64,000 nt of DNA from Siphonodentalium dalli (taxonomy: Eukaryota; Mollusca; Scaphopoda; Gadilida; Siphonodentaliidae), in assembly GCA_032622095.1 (NCBI GenBank), contig CP136068.1:127663989-127727988 (forward strand). Reading direction: 5' to 3'. The position numbers were made by a program, and so were the translations under genes. A model generated the notes under the pieces. It worked only from the letters and a program-made list of their open reading frames with translations. It was not told the origin of the DNA and ran no database searches. Position 1 is the first letter of the stretch. Each line of letters opens with the position of its first letter. Below are positions 23,420 through 36,163 of this stretch, piece after piece.

Positions 23420-24190
23420 GAAATAAAGTCATACGTAATGACATTAAACTCAAGAAAACCCGCGAAAACAAAACAAAATCACATTTAATGTTTTAAGTTA
23501 TTTCCTTCATAAAAAGAATCTTCGTGATAATGAACCCTCCCAATACTTTAGAATATAGAATTAACCTTAAAATAACAAAAACCTTCGGAATACAGAACCT
23601 TCGGAATAACGAACCTTCTGATTGGTGAACCTTCGGAATAGCGAACATTAAGAGAAATTTCGGAATAGTGGACATTCTGGATAGTGAACCTTCGGAATAG
23701 AGACATGCCCCCAATATTCATATTATATGCCCAGAGTTCAAAGGTATGGGCCCATAAAATCCTAAATTTGGCCCTTAAAATATTGAACTCCAAATTGGAG
23801 CCCACACAGAACATCACTTAAGTCAACTGTACCTGTGTCATGTCCCAATGCGGGAGGGTCTACAATATACCACAACATTCATATTATATGCCAAGAATTC
23901 AAAAGTATGGGCCCACGTAATGACATTAAATCTCAAGAAAACCCGCGAAAACAAAACAAAATCACATTTAATGTTCTAAGTTAAGTTATTTCCTGCTGTA
24001 TCTGTATCGGTATGCGCGCAGGATCAGTTCGGATGTGAGCGCACACTCCGTAAAACGAATCTTTGTTATAATGAACCCTCTCAAATTAGTCTCAATACTT
24101 TAGAATATAGAATTAACCTAAAAATAACAAAAACGTTCGGAATAGCGGACCTTCGGGATAACGAACATTCATAATAGAAACATGCCCCCA
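23420..24190. repeat. Two direct repeats containing a GAACCTTCGGAATA minisatellite
   Basis: The module CCCGCGAAAACAAAACAAAA, TAGAATATAGAATTAACC, minisatellite, ACATGCCCCCA occurs at about 23455-23715 and 23940-24190. The first minisatellite has about seven irregular units of 14-16 bases, the second about two. A separate motif CATATTATATGCC...GTATGGGCCCA is also duplicated (23716-23755 and 23877-23915). Confidence 0.7.
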
Positions 24191-24309
24191 CAAGTACACC
24201 GGTGACGTAAACACATGTGCTAATCTTTGTTGTACTATCGTGACTCTATCGGTACGATTTATAGTCAGTACGAAATAACCATAATAATACAGTCGCCCAG
24301 TGGATTATC

Positions 24310-24980
24310 GATCGACCACAGAATATGAAAATCTGCGTACCAAGCAACACCACGGTGTGGCGTAATAATAACAAGAAAACCATAGTCAGAAATGGTAAAG
24401 CCCCAAAGATCATATTATTAGCCATAAATATAAATTATAATATAAAATATATTGGTTACATGAATGAACCGCCTCATAATTCCGTTAAAACAACTAATCC
24501 TTCAAATTATTAAAAAAAACTACGGCTTATTACTGCAGGTTTTTCATTCACCAAACCAGAAAGCTTCTAAATGCGGATACAAAATTGTGTTCCCACCATA
24601 AAATCTTCAAGTGTGCATGACCCAGCCATTGTTCATACCTAAACATCGAACGCAATTAACGCGGTCATAATAGTTACATACTGCAACTATAAGACATCCA
24701 GCGAATATAAACCCCACGAAAACCCGAAATGTGTTGTCCTGCGACATATCCCATCGCTATAGCTCAATTTTCTACAATATCCTAAAACAATAAAGCTTCT
24801 CAAATCATCGGCATAGTCAATAGAACTTTCACGAACTTGGACATTCCAACTACAGCTTTTACCGGACTCGGGGTCGCAGTACAACTTTAACGCGTCCCAA
24901 AATAACCGGAAAAACCAATTATCTAATTATAAAATGCCCATAGGACCACATATTTCTAAAAAATTTGAAGAACATTATAC
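24310..24980 (-). repeat. Inverted partial copy of block X
   Basis: Reverse complement of about 15640-16330. Shared landmarks include TTCATACCTAAACATCGAAC, CACGAACTTGGACATTCCAA and GGTTACATGAATGAACCGCC. The 24687-24884 minus-strand frame lies in it and is not conserved elsewhere. Confidence 0.78.
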
Positions 24981-26972
24981 ACCGGTGGCGTTAATGAAAA
25001 AACACCACGCATTTAAGTTATTACAGAGTGTGCAGGAGAACAAAGAGCAAACGGCTGGTGTCATTTATGTTGCTGTTTGGAGTTTGGGGATGAGACCCGG
25101 GAGGATTTGACAGGGCTGTCAGCCCTCTCAACAAACAACCCACTTTGGCTATGTTGTATTACCACTCAAAAGCGTGTGTAAGGTTTGTGGGTAAATTCAT
25201 ATCTACCCATACTAAGTATGTGTTTGGTGTCATATGCGCACACAATAGCTAATAGTTATATTGTCATAATACTCATAATGTCTTACTGTGATGCAGTCAA
25301 ATGACAATTCTGACTGGCTTATTAACTCGCTACATCCCACACATGGTAGATTTACAATAAAGCCCGCAGTGATAATAGCATGCTAATTTATATCAATTTA
25401 GTTCCTCAAATGACTTGTGTGTGTGATCCAACAAACACGCTAACCTACCATATAACCTTGTCACTGTAACTATATGGTGGTTAATTGTCACCAAGCTGCA
25501 CCACTACAGATTCAGTACAAGCAACTAATTATTTCCTGTAGGCGACAGTGTTAACTGTAGGTCCCACCGGCGATGGGGTAAACATATTTCTAATTCAAGC
25601 GGCCATCCGAGTCACCATTCCATGACAACAAACGCGCCATTTGCGGTACTTTTTAAACATTAAAATCTTGCATTTCCACAACTACCCCATTTACTGCACT
25701 AAAATCAGTAGCATAAAAATACAGACTCCTCCCATAACGTCTGGACCCCCACGAGATTCCTGACCATCTGAACAGAGCCATATTTACATAGGCTGTGCTT
25801 TTCTGTCCCCGCTCAGGGAATTTTCCATCAAAGATAATGAACCAATCATCAGCCAGTTTTTCAAAAAGCTGACTCAAGTTTGATTCAAAATCAAGAACTC
25901 AACTCTATAATATTAGTTACATGTATAACCAGTTAGGCAGCATGCACATATTGTGACGTCGCTACTGTGGTACTTTGATACCAGCCAATGACTCTCGTTT
26001 CTCGATTCAGACCCGCCTATGTGTTTGAACGGACATGGCTCATTCGAACCCAAACAATATGTATACAAAATTGGTCGAAATGTCGCGGAAAATACGCATA
26101 TTATTAATAAATGTAACAACTAAATATTACCTTTCAAATATTATCAATCGTTTTTATAAACATATACGGAACACCAGTTTGGCACCATGCACTGAAGGTG
26201 ATTCCACAATATGTGGAGCGGATCAAACTGGTTAAATGCGATGTCATACATTTAGCACCAAAAATAAATTCTGCGTTTTACCTTCTCGTTGTTTTTCGAG
26301 TTCCCCCTCAGATACCTCTGAAATCACCAGGGATTGCACAGATGCCACCAAGCATGAAATAAGGTGAAACATTCAGTGTTTCCTGAATTTAATTTAATTT
26401 ATTTTTATAAGGCAATATTTTGTTGTTACATTGAATTAATGTTAGATTCAGGGATTCCTCGGCCGCCATATATATATTAGGCCAAACACACGTTGAACAA
26501 TCCGTATTGAGGGATCTGGCTAAACTCGGGGACATTAAAAGGCCTTTTACATTTTAAACTATTTTACATCAGAGAAACGCATTATATCAGTAAAATTATC
26601 GCCTTGATGACATTTGGGAAACGTGTTATATCTCAGGTCGTCATGTACCGATGGGCCTGACATTTAGTGGTATTTTAAGATGTGCCTCAGGACATGGTCT
26701 AAATTTGGGTGCAATTGGAGATGAGGGTGATATATTTTTAAACGCACGGAAACCGTGTCAGAGATACAGACCGGCACACATGCAACCACACACACATACA
26801 AATAATTGGCTTTTACATAGTTAGATTCTGCTCTTATTATTTGTTTTCTGAGTGTTGTCTACTTTTAGTACACGAACACCCATCCACATTAATAATATAC
26901 CGTTCCAATGTATATTTTATAGATGAATAGGAGAATCCATTCAGCATAGAAAGGGTAAAATAAAATACTCAC
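24981..26972. other. Noncoding, nothing firmly recognised
   Basis: Would be intronic to the minus-strand peptide gene. A 74-codon minus-strand frame at 25653-25877 reads in a protein-like manner but has no splice or domain support, and a splice-bounded 36-base stretch near 26290-26330 is out of phase with the upstream exon. Confidence 0.4.
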
Positions 26973-27181
26973 GTTGCGGCTTTATATTCACTGCCAGCAT
27001 TCTCTTTGAACTTGTACTCTGTAGAGAGCATGGGGTCAGCCTCAGGCTTCATCGTGAGTCTCGGATAACAACCCGGGTACGGTGGGGGCATCGGGCGTAT
27101 CGGGCGTCCAGGGTCCACAGGATTGGGAGACAACGCTCCGATTACAGCACAGAAGCAAACAAACAACACGCATAACTTGGC
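26973..27181 (-). CDS. Exon encoding leader and pro-region of a candidate secreted peptide precursor
   Basis: Seen: a minus-strand acceptor CATTCTTCATTGCAG ends at 27182 and a strong donor GTGAGT starts at 26972. The 209-base exon begins in phase 0 and ends after two bases of a codon. It encodes a hydrophobic core AKLCVLFVCFCAVIGA, then a Pro-rich stretch (PRPMPPPYPGCYPRL is close to its centre), then a tail with four Glu and one Asp among 25 residues. No stop occurs in frame. This reads as most of a signal peptide followed by a pro-region. The next exon consistent in phase is 19549-19729. The initiator exon is not identified; ATGGTTATAAAG before GTAAAA at about 31227-31216 would fit in phase but is only a guess. 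Best candidate for a true host gene in the window. Confidence 0.6.
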
Positions 27182-28480
27182 CTGCAATGAAGAATGACAA
27201 CCCGATTTATTTACATGGATGTATATGATTTCTGGAAGGTCTAGGAAACACACGTATTTCTACCACCCTCAAACACATGTCACAACTTAACGCCCTCTTT
27301 AACTGTCGAAACCTCATGTCCATAAGCTAGGGTGGATATTTCTGCTTATGCATAGATGTCAATGAAAGAAACCACATTTAATGAACGATTATAATTATAC
27401 TTTATGTAAAGATGCTTTAGGGGATGATTTCATTTTATTCGAGTCGGCCCATGCATGAATCAACTGAGATTAAAATATTTGAAACCACATTACCACATCA
27501 GACATAACATATTGAAACTAGCCGAATTGTTTAATTGTGGCAATAGCCGAACACTAGTAAACCCATCGTTATACATTAAAAAGACCAAAATATAACGTAA
27601 ATCTCCTGATGCTCATAATTCATCACACCCACCATTATTTTTTTTTTTTTATCAGACCCTCCCTAGATTTCAAACTAAAAAACAAACTTCATGACTATCT
27701 TTTTCGTACTCATATCATTATTATATACACACACACACACATGTATATTATATATTTGGTCAAAGACTCTATACATATATCTCGAAATGTACACCATGCT
27801 TGTGCTATAATGTAAACGATTTGAATTGTATTAATTATATTACTCTGTATATACAGTCAATATACGACGGTGAGTTATACAGTAAATTTAAATTGAATGT
27901 CATAGCTAATACAAATAATTGTTATAATACAGCGAACACTTTGCTATCCTGGTTTTTATTTATACATAATTTGGAGGTTCAAATTAACGACGCGTGTTTA
28001 AAGATACATAATCCGAATTAACGCTCGCAGATTACTATTTCTTTGGCTTCGGGGGTAAAAAATCTTTGTTTCGAGTCGAGAAACCCACCCACCAAAGCTC
28101 AGAGTTATCAGATATCGATTTTTGAAACCTTATTTTTCACAACCGGTACTTTTAAGGGGTCTGGTAAAAAGTCGAAGAGAAGACGGTCTCGGACCATATT
28201 GCGGATGAAGATGGTTAACTCTCAAATCAAGTGGCGTTTGTCACCTTAACACACATGACAATCAATAATAGACCATTCCGACATACACTTTTTAACTGAC
28301 TGGGAGAATCCATTTAGTATATAACTGGTTTAAGTAAAACAGCACGTATACCTGAGTATATCTGAATCTCACCAAAAACAATTATTTAAAGGTCCGCCGA
28401 TTATTTTTTATAGTGCCCTGATATACGGTTTTAATAACAATCTGTGACATAAAATATGATTAAAATACTATAATGCATCA
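27182..28480. other. Noncoding, with a short CA repeat
   Basis: Contains a poly-T run near 27640 and (CA)n at 27728-27741. No conserved frame. Confidence 0.45.
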
Positions 28481-28489
28481 TCAATTGGA

Positions 28490-28585
28490 ACGCCTGTGTC
28501 TCAGAAGGTGCCCACGCAGGGGGGGGGGTCGGAAAAAAATTACAGGATACAAGGACCGGGTGGGTGGGTGTCTCCGAGCCCGGAA
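28490..28585. repeat. Poly-G / GGTCGGAAAAAAA family, copy 1
   Basis: A run of G followed by TCGGAAAAAAATTACAGG and GGGTGGGTGGGTGTCTCCG. Relatives: 31395-31575, 55645-55740 and, in mirror form at both ends, 58450-58640. Confidence 0.7.
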
Positions 28586-28910
28586 TGCAGATTTTTTCTG
28601 ATGTCATCAGTGATATCATGCAATTTTTTTCCAAAATAATTTCTAAGACAAATTACAGCTTCAAAATGCTTTAAAACAATCAGATTCATATAGTAGTGCA
28701 TGCTATAGCCCTATACAAGTGAGGGGGGCTCTATATTTTAATTTGTTGTCCACAATTTCTCCCTCTAACAGTTGAAACCATGGGGTGGGTCCGGTTTTGG
28801 TCGAAGAAAAAAAAATTACAATGAAAAAAAATTCATTCTCATCTTTTCTCATAGTTTATCATGGCTTTTTTAACTTATTATACAGAGGATACCTGCGTTT
28901 TTTTTTAGTG

Positions 28911-29035
28911 AATACCGGAAGTATCTCATGAGTGGTCACAGTGAGATACTGGAATCATCACGAGTGGCCTAAAGGCCACCACCCCCAGTGATGATTCCAG
29001 TATCCCACTGTGATCGGTAATTCCGATATCCACTC
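28911..29035. repeat. Hairpin
   Basis: TCACAGTGAGATACTGGAAT (28936-28960 arm) pairs with ATTCCAGTATCCCACTGTGA (28989-29013) with one mismatch, and GTGGCC/GGCCAC extends it towards the loop. Outer segments CTCATGAGTGG and CCACTC pair weakly. Confidence 0.8.
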
Positions 29036-29499
29036 AAAACACGAAGGTTTTCTTTTTATTATATGCGCTATTTACTAAAATAGATCAAGGAATTAATTCA
29101 AAATGTATGACCCATTAATTAGATTGATTTACTGTCAATAAGCCGAAAATCCGTTGGCCTCATTTGTTTATATTAATGATATCAGTCAAGATATTGAATA
29201 AACGATAAATACAGTGACCACGTGGTCGAAGTACATGGTCGATGTCGATAAATGACTACAGTGACTTAAGTCACATAATAACGTGCTGTTCACTGATTGA
29301 AGCATTAAAAGGCCCCAGATTCAATCTCAGAGCATCTAATATTAAAAAAATTCCGGGGAGACCCCTGACCCCCTCCCGTACGCCCTTCAGGCCTTCGGTA
29401 TTTTCGGCATCTCCTGCGGGGATACTACTCGCCTCGACATTTTTTAGGAGAGCTACTCGCCTAGAATGATCACCAGTGATTTCCCATATGGAGACAAAC

Positions 29500-29885
29500 G
29501 GATCCAAGGGGGGGGGGGGGCGCCCCCCTTATTTTCGCCAGAGCAAGGATTTTTTGCGAGGTGTCCTGGCGCCATTTGTATCGGGCGCCCGAAGATTCCG
29601 CACTGAATATTGCTAACGCGCATGCAAATACAGCAGTTTATATGCTTTACATTACTCAAACGTATAGTTTGTTTTAATTTTGTGTTGAAATGACTTCAAT
29701 TTGGTATTCCACGATATGTATAGCCATGCAAGGGGCGAATCCAACATCCCGAGATGAAGGCCCGCGGGCTATTTTTCGCCATGCAGAGCAAACAATTTCT
29801 GCGACATTTTATATCGGAGAATATCTCGCCCGTCGCCAAGTTTTGGGCGCCCGAAGTTTCAACACTGAATATTTCTATTAAAAAG
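29500..29885 (+). repeat. Two copies of a TATTTTTCGCCA...GGGCGCCCGAAG module
   Basis: The module at 29528-29616 recurs at 29768-29880. Both end GGGCGCCCGAAG followed by a CACTGAATATT motif. A G13 run meeting a C6 run at 29508-29528 precedes the first copy. Confidence 0.6.
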
Positions 29886-31040
29886 AAATATTACAATTCT
29901 AAAAGTGGAGTCAAAATTTAGACAATTCCATCTATATGTAAAGAACGAATGAATGATAAACATGAGTCGTCGACAGTGCACTCTATAGGTTGTACAATGT
30001 AGTCCGATCAATGCCCGGACTATAAAACGCACTGGCGGCAGTATCATCGTAAAGAGATTATCTAAAGGCACATACGCCATACTACTATGGTATACATGTA
30101 CCATATACATATAGTATATTTTCGAATTATTATAGAAATACATTGCTGGTTCGTTTCCAATGGTATATATGCATGGCATTTAAAATTGGTTATATCTTCC
30201 ATCACATGTTGTGGCACCCTAATTGGACCGAATGTGTGATAACAAGACATCTTCAGGCACGACAAATACGCATCTATTGCTTAATAAAAAAAAAAGTCTG
30301 ACACGAGTCCTTCAAAGCATCAGTTTCCATGTGTCCTTATCGTCATTAGTCTATTGCTTGACTGAACATATATTTATTCATAACCCAAACATTTAGACAA
30401 CAGATAATAATTTACATACAATATTTTAATTAACATTATGGATGCAGCCAGAATGTAGATGAATATGGGATTGGATTACCAGTTAATCAGTTCCGTGTCA
30501 GATATTTTTTGGTGAAAACTGTGTTTATACTAATAAAACGAGCACGTGATTGGAGTGTGATCGACCACCCGTTTGGCTTGTATTGATGACTTATTTTGCT
30601 GGTGTAACATGAAGCTGATGGCTATTAGAAGTAAAACTGAAAAAATTAGCATGGTCAATTGAGGGATTAAGAGGTTGATTAGATGCATTGTATTACCAGC
30701 CGAAACACCTCTATACTAGTACTGACTAGAAGCCATGGTTGCGAGTATTCATTCTGAAATACAAAATATGCTCCCATACACCAAACAATAGGCACCCGGT
30801 GATTCCGGGGACTTATTCCATGGGCATGTCCGGCGCGCCAAAATAACCATGTCGCCCAGATAATTCACATTTGCACAGACTTTCAGAAGATAAGTTCACT
30901 GTTCAAAGAAGCTTTGATCTTTCATCACTATGTGTAGTATACACAAAAATTCCCCGGCCCCCACATACGAGAAGGGGGTTAAACCCCCTCTCCTGTTCTT
31001 CCCCACTCGCCGCTTCGTAGCTCGGATGATGCTATGCATC
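29886..31040. other. Noncoding, nothing recognised
   Basis: AT-rich. Overlapping short frames on the minus strand near 29859-30265 have no domain support. Confidence 0.4.
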
Positions 31041-31059
31041 ATATATATAATAATACATA

Positions 31060-31098
31060 GCCCCCCCCCCCCTTTCAAATTTCCTGGATCCGCCACTG
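31060..31098. mobile_element. End of a DNA-transposon/MITE (CAGTGGCGGATCC type)
   Basis: A C-run, then TTTCAAATTTCCTGGATCCG and CCACTG. Read on the minus strand it begins CAGTGGCGGATCCAGGAAAT, a terminus typical of abundant animal MITEs and similar to hAT-type ends. I could not find the partner terminus with confidence. Confidence 0.45.
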
Positions 31099-31389
31099 GG
31101 AGAGGACTGGAACTGTGTTTATTTAATCAAATTGATGGTGTTTTTACTTTACACTTGCACATAATTTAACCTCTTGCTAATAAGGGACACATCTTGTTAA
31201 AGTGGGTATTTTACCTTTATAACCATAAATATTTGGGTTTTTAAAGGTTTTGTTGGCACATTTTTCAGCCAGGTGCTTTGTTTGTTTAATTTTTGTGGGT
31301 GTACTTGATTCTCGTTCTCTCAGTTCTGGTGCAGACACAATGAGAGACCATACCCTGCCAACAACACATTATTTAGTAGAATTTACATG

Positions 31390-31580
31390 ATTTTCATCAA
31401 TTTTGGGGGTGGGTGTCCCCGACCTTGGTGGAAAAAACTTACGGTCCCGGGTGGGTGTCCCAGACCTGGGTGGAAAAAACTTACGCTCCCGGTGTGGTGG
31501 GTCCCCAAAACTGAAAAACACAAAATTTCCACCTTGTATACGTAATTTGTTTCCTGACCCCCCCCCCCCTGGCCCACGGA
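31390..31580. repeat. Poly-G/C family copy with internal tandem repeat
   Basis: GGGTGGGTGTCCC...ACCTGGGTGGAAAAAACTTACG occurs twice in tandem (about 31405-31440 and 31450-31485), and the element ends in a C12 run at 31558-31570. Open frames on both strands come from the repeat. Confidence 0.7.
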
Positions 31581-32040
31581 GTAATATAAAATAGCTGCAA
31601 TCACAGAAACATTCCCACCGTCTCACAGAATGTAAGAATTCAAACTAAAACATATAATTATTCCCCTTCCATTGAATATAATTCACTTTGCAGTAGAATT
31701 CAGATGAAATGTAAGCACAAAAACACGTCGGTACCTCAACAAAACAACATGTTTACAATTATTTAGTTGATAATACAATGTTTGGAGCTTTCTCTTTCAA
31801 AGGTTAATAACATAGCATAAATTTTATATAATGTGATCTGAGATTTGAAAAAATTAACATGATTATATTATTTCTTAATTTCAGATCTAGTTGTGGCATC
31901 CTTTGTCTATCATATTGTTTTCAACAGAACAAAGCAGAATACGACGTGGAATTAAATTGATAATGTTGTTTTAACTGGAGGTCTGAAACCGTGCATACAT
32001 CTTTAAGTATGGGACACTTGAAGTTATTCAGCATTCGATC

Positions 32041-32050
32041 TAGAGAGAGA

Positions 32051-32119
<69 letters not shown>
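32041..32119. repeat. (GA)n microsatellite
   Basis: About 79 bases of GA dinucleotides with one interruption (GAGTGA) near the start. The Arg-Glu and Leu-Ser frames it creates are spurious. Confidence 0.98.
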
Positions 32120-32121
<2 letters not shown>

Positions 32122-32334
32122 CACCCGGGCTATATGTCACGCTTAATAGTATAAGTATGTACATGGTTTGGTCCAACACATGTGGACTATCCTCAGTGAT
32201 GATATTAAGAGAATATGAAGTAGAGAATTTCATTTTAATCTTACACAATTTGGAGATATTCGGATTTATATATTTTGTATTCTTATATGTTGATACGTTT
32301 GGTGTATAATTTATCTGTATATGAATCTTTTTCT

Positions 32335-33321
32335 TCACATAAAAGCATCAAACAGAAATTTTGCTAGTTGTCGGGGAAATAACATTAGCTCACTAAAAGA
32401 GTCGTCGATGCGGTCTGTTTTAAACATGTCGTTAATATATCTTGGGACGGAATTTAAAAGAGACATCCGGATGTCATTGTAAAAGGGACAAAACAAAAGA
32501 AAATGTTTTTCGTCTTCAACTTTGTCAGAGCTGCACATAATGCAGATTCTTTGTTCGATTTTCTCGTTTCTGAAACGACCGTTTCTATCCGCAGAGGTAA
32601 AATCGCACATCGAAATTGTGCAAGTATGGAGCGGTGGGACTTATCCATATTCATGGAAATATATTTTTCAGTAGCATAATTTTTCTTAAAGAGTCGGTAT
32701 GTGCGTAGCTTTGGTGCATATGTCATTTTTTCAATCCAAGTTTTCTGTTTAAATGCGGAAAGCTCTCGTTCGAGGTCATGTATATTACATATCTGTAGGT
32801 TTTCAAAGGTGCTTGTCATATTTATTTCTGACAAAACACTACTTAATGATGCACACCATCCATCGCTATTATTCATAAGATCCCAGAGAAAAAACAGTTT
32901 TGCTAATCTGTCATCTTGCATGTGTATAAAATAATTCCATAGTCTTGCCATGTTAAGCCATCTTCGGACTTGACTCGAATGTATACCAAATTCCACAACT
33001 TACAGCTAAAGGCGGACAAAATCTGTGGACCCCAAGGAAGTATCTTAACGCTCGATTTTGCACCATATCTATACATGAGTATTTACGATATCCCCAAATA
33101 GCGGATGCATAATCCATAACTGGGGACACACAGGTCAAGAACATTTTCAGGTACGTTTTGACACCTATGTCTCTATAAGAGTGGACGCTCGATATTAACG
33201 CTCCAAATGCCCTGCCTGATGATTTAGCTAATGTTTCAGCTGCTGTATCAAGACTACCATGTTCATGGAGAATTATTCCGACAGTATTCGACAATATCAC
33301 AGAGATGATGTTACATTTCAC
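32335..33321 (-). pseudogene. C-terminal part of a non-LTR retrotransposon ORF2
   Basis: Three overlapping minus-strand frames read as one broken protein. The first (33321-32953) has YLKMFLTCVSPVMDYASAIW, the LINE motif after the palm, then NRALRYFLGVHRF. The second (32996-32454) has RRWLNMARLWNYFIHMQ and a long Lys/Arg-rich stretch including SHRSILAQFRCAILPLRIET. The third (32610-32335) has the zinc-knuckle-like CIMCSSDKVEDEKHFLLFCP. Frameshifts near 32975 and 32600 disable it. It belongs to a LINE lineage different from the one in units A/B. The palm with FADD and the endonuclease are absent, as expected for a dead fragment. Confidence 0.85.
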
Positions 33322-33429
33322 TTCAAATTCGTCGCGAACATATCAACAAACTCAATTTTCACAAACTTAAGACCACAGTAATTTTGTTGTTGGAAATTCT
33401 TATCAAAATCCTCCGAGAAATACACATCC

Positions 33430-33790
33430 CATGACTTTAAAGTCACATGGCGGTTTGCGCTCGAAAATACACCTAAAAATATTTTTCCATTATCGAAATA
33501 GGTCGATAAATACTTGAACTACCTTTTTATACGATCACAACATAAAAACTACAACTTTGAACACATTTTTTTGAGCGTTTCGTGTTAGTCTATTCCTGAT
33601 ATGGTAAACTAAAGAGCGTTTGTTTCAATTCTGTGAAAACAGCTGGAAAGTGGCTGTGACCATGGCAAGTATTTTACAAAGCATATGAAGCCAGTATATT
33701 AATATTTTTGTATTTGTAAACCTACCTGATACCTCCTTCCAAATTACGTACATGTAGACGAAATTTGGTAGCTCAAGTGAGCCATGTCGA
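33430..33790 (+). repeat. Dispersed repeat family P, copy
   Basis: Begins CACATGGCGGTTTGCGCTCG and runs through GAGCGTTTCGTGTTAGTCTA to CTTCCAAATTACGTA. It combines the two modules that occur separately elsewhere (for example 3780-4060 and 10390-10560). Confidence 0.65.
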
Positions 33791-34529
33791 TTGATAATAA
33801 TATAGACTATCTTGTAATTAAAGCGGTGGCTTACTTATTTATTGGTGGATTTTGATAAAAAAAATATTCAACAACTAGGCTTCAGACTAAATAAGTTAAC
33901 CAATATATAACTTAAAACATAGAATACATATTTTTGAACGAACGTGTCCCGATGAGAAAATTAATAGTTTGTGTGAATGGGGATAATCTGGGTCGACATA
34001 TACACGAAATACCAATCTAACACGCCGAAAAGAGAAGTCATAACAATATTCCGACTGTTTTCATTTTTCACTCAGAAATACTCTTTATTTTTATCACATC
34101 ATGCAGGAATAGATGAAATCGCCACAGGTAAATTAGTGAGCATCTTTCTATTAAAGACGCTCTGTCAGAATTAACGGACACAATAAAACGCACAATCTGC
34201 ACGTGTTCTATACTAGAATATAATTAGAACGGACACATGCACCCATTAGTATGAGATTTTTATCCGACAACTAAAACGAGGAAGTTTTAACACCTTTTGA
34301 ATATTTTTCAGCCAAGCAGCGATTCCAATGACGGATTCTTATAAAGTGCGTCCATGATTCGGTCGACCACAACGATAGATTACAAAGAGAGTTCTAAATT
34401 ATGACCCTTTTTACTCGTTTTCAACACACAACGTTCTGTGCATTTTCTCGATATACATGCACCATACGACTGATGGTGATTGTAAGTATGGTCAACTCGA
34501 CATTAAATTGTGACATTTGACAAGTTTGG
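33791..34529. other. Noncoding, nothing recognised
   Basis: AT-rich sequence just outside block Y. Confidence 0.4.
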
Positions 34530-34999
34530 TGCATGTCAAATAACACCGTGCGTCTTTAACGATTCGTATATATATAGTACTCACAAGCATCTTGGGATTC
34601 CAAAAACAATTTTTGAATGTCTTTTTCGTTAAAAGATTCGCCCTTTAATATATAGCATACTACCCGGAAAATCCTAACCAATCATGCGATAGAATCCATA
34701 ATATAAACAATAACAAACAATAAGATTTGTGGTTTATCATGACGATTGCGGATGTTGTTTGCATACAATTACAGGGATGAACCAATCCCAAACTGACACC
34801 TTTTATTTGGACACGTTGTTTACGACGTAAAATAATGGGACTCTCTGTCTTATAATATATGCGTGGACATACGTATGCTAATGTATATGTAATTATATTG
34901 TACATATGTTATGTTTTCTATTTTCTACTTTAAATGGTAGTTGTTGACAATAACACATTCACTCATGGCGTATATAGCTTGATGAATTACGTGGTCTAG

Positions 35000-36160
35000 T
35001 CAAACAGGATGTGTTGTCGCCAAACCAGATGCCCCAAAGGAGCAAACCACTGGTTCGTACATTGGGGGGGGGGGTATTGCAGATTACGCACACAGGTCTA
35101 AGGTAGAAATGGGGTAAATAAATTTCACCAGTGAGGCACTGACCACCACTCCGTCTTGTTCAAAAATTGTCCGAAATTGTTTAGAATAGATTGGCGCAGT
35201 CAGAAAAGCGCTTAGTCCTTGTGCGGTTATAAACGAACATTTTGAAGACAAATTCTATAAGTATTAATAAAAAAGCCTTGATTTCACCAATATATTTCCA
35301 TAAAGTTGACATATGTCTGCCTGGTGATGCCTCGCTTTGGAACAACACCTGTCAGTCACGCATCCAGTTGAAGAGAAACTTCATTTTGATAAGTTTAAAG
35401 GCACGGGCGGCGTTCGTTGCAGAAATATTCATATTTGTTCAAATCGCCATCAACAGAAGGAATATTAAAAAATATATAGTTTTGTTCATATGCCAAACAT
35501 AATCAGCGCGTAAATAGTATATTGTCGTCAAGACGTACGATGGTGTACGTAAACAAGAGCCTGATCGTGTTACAGAAGTGTTGCTTCTGTTTACATAACA
35601 CAGCGCAATTATATTGGTTAATCACACACAAATGATATAAAAGCTCTTTATTATTTCCATATCAGGAAAACAGTAACAAATAACGCTCTTTATGTTTACC
35701 ATATCGGGATCTAAACAAAAGCCAGGTTCTGTAACGTTTTTTGCGTTTGTTTACATAACAAAGGAAAAACATTTGACAATAACATACTGTTTAAGCCATA
35801 TTTTTGATTGGTATATATTTACACACTAAGTGTTGTCATCACTAAATCCAGCATTCTGATTGGTCGGCGCCCACGTGGTTAGTTGCAGTTATTTCTCGGT
35901 GAATGCGTAACGCCTCATAACACCAAGCTAATAACACCATCGATACGTCATTAGGTTTGGAAAGACGAACGCGTAATGCTTTGGGCGCATTTTGACTCGC
36001 GCAGGATTGACTTAATACATCATCGGGTTTCAACATGAAGAGAAATTGTTCCTATTAACTTTTGCCAAGGGTGCTATTGGGTATTTTGGGCTGATCTTGT
36101 CACGATACACTTTTCGATTTAAATATATTTACAAAAGCGGCTTTTTCGCTAAATGTATAT
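35000..36160. other. Noncoding part of block Y
   Basis: Holds a G11 run near 35065. No conserved frame. The block X paralogy is patchy here. Confidence 0.45.
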
Positions 36161-36163
36161 AAA

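Noticed and set aside
25653-25877. 74-codon minus-strand frame with protein-like composition
   Set aside because: No splice sites, homology or repeat conservation support it, and similar-length frames occur by chance across the window.
26290-26330. Possible 36-base internal exon of the peptide gene
   Set aside because: Acceptor and donor look acceptable, but joining it to 26973 gives an immediate stop.
32055-32309. Arg-Glu repeat protein
   Set aside because: Produced by the (GA)n microsatellite.
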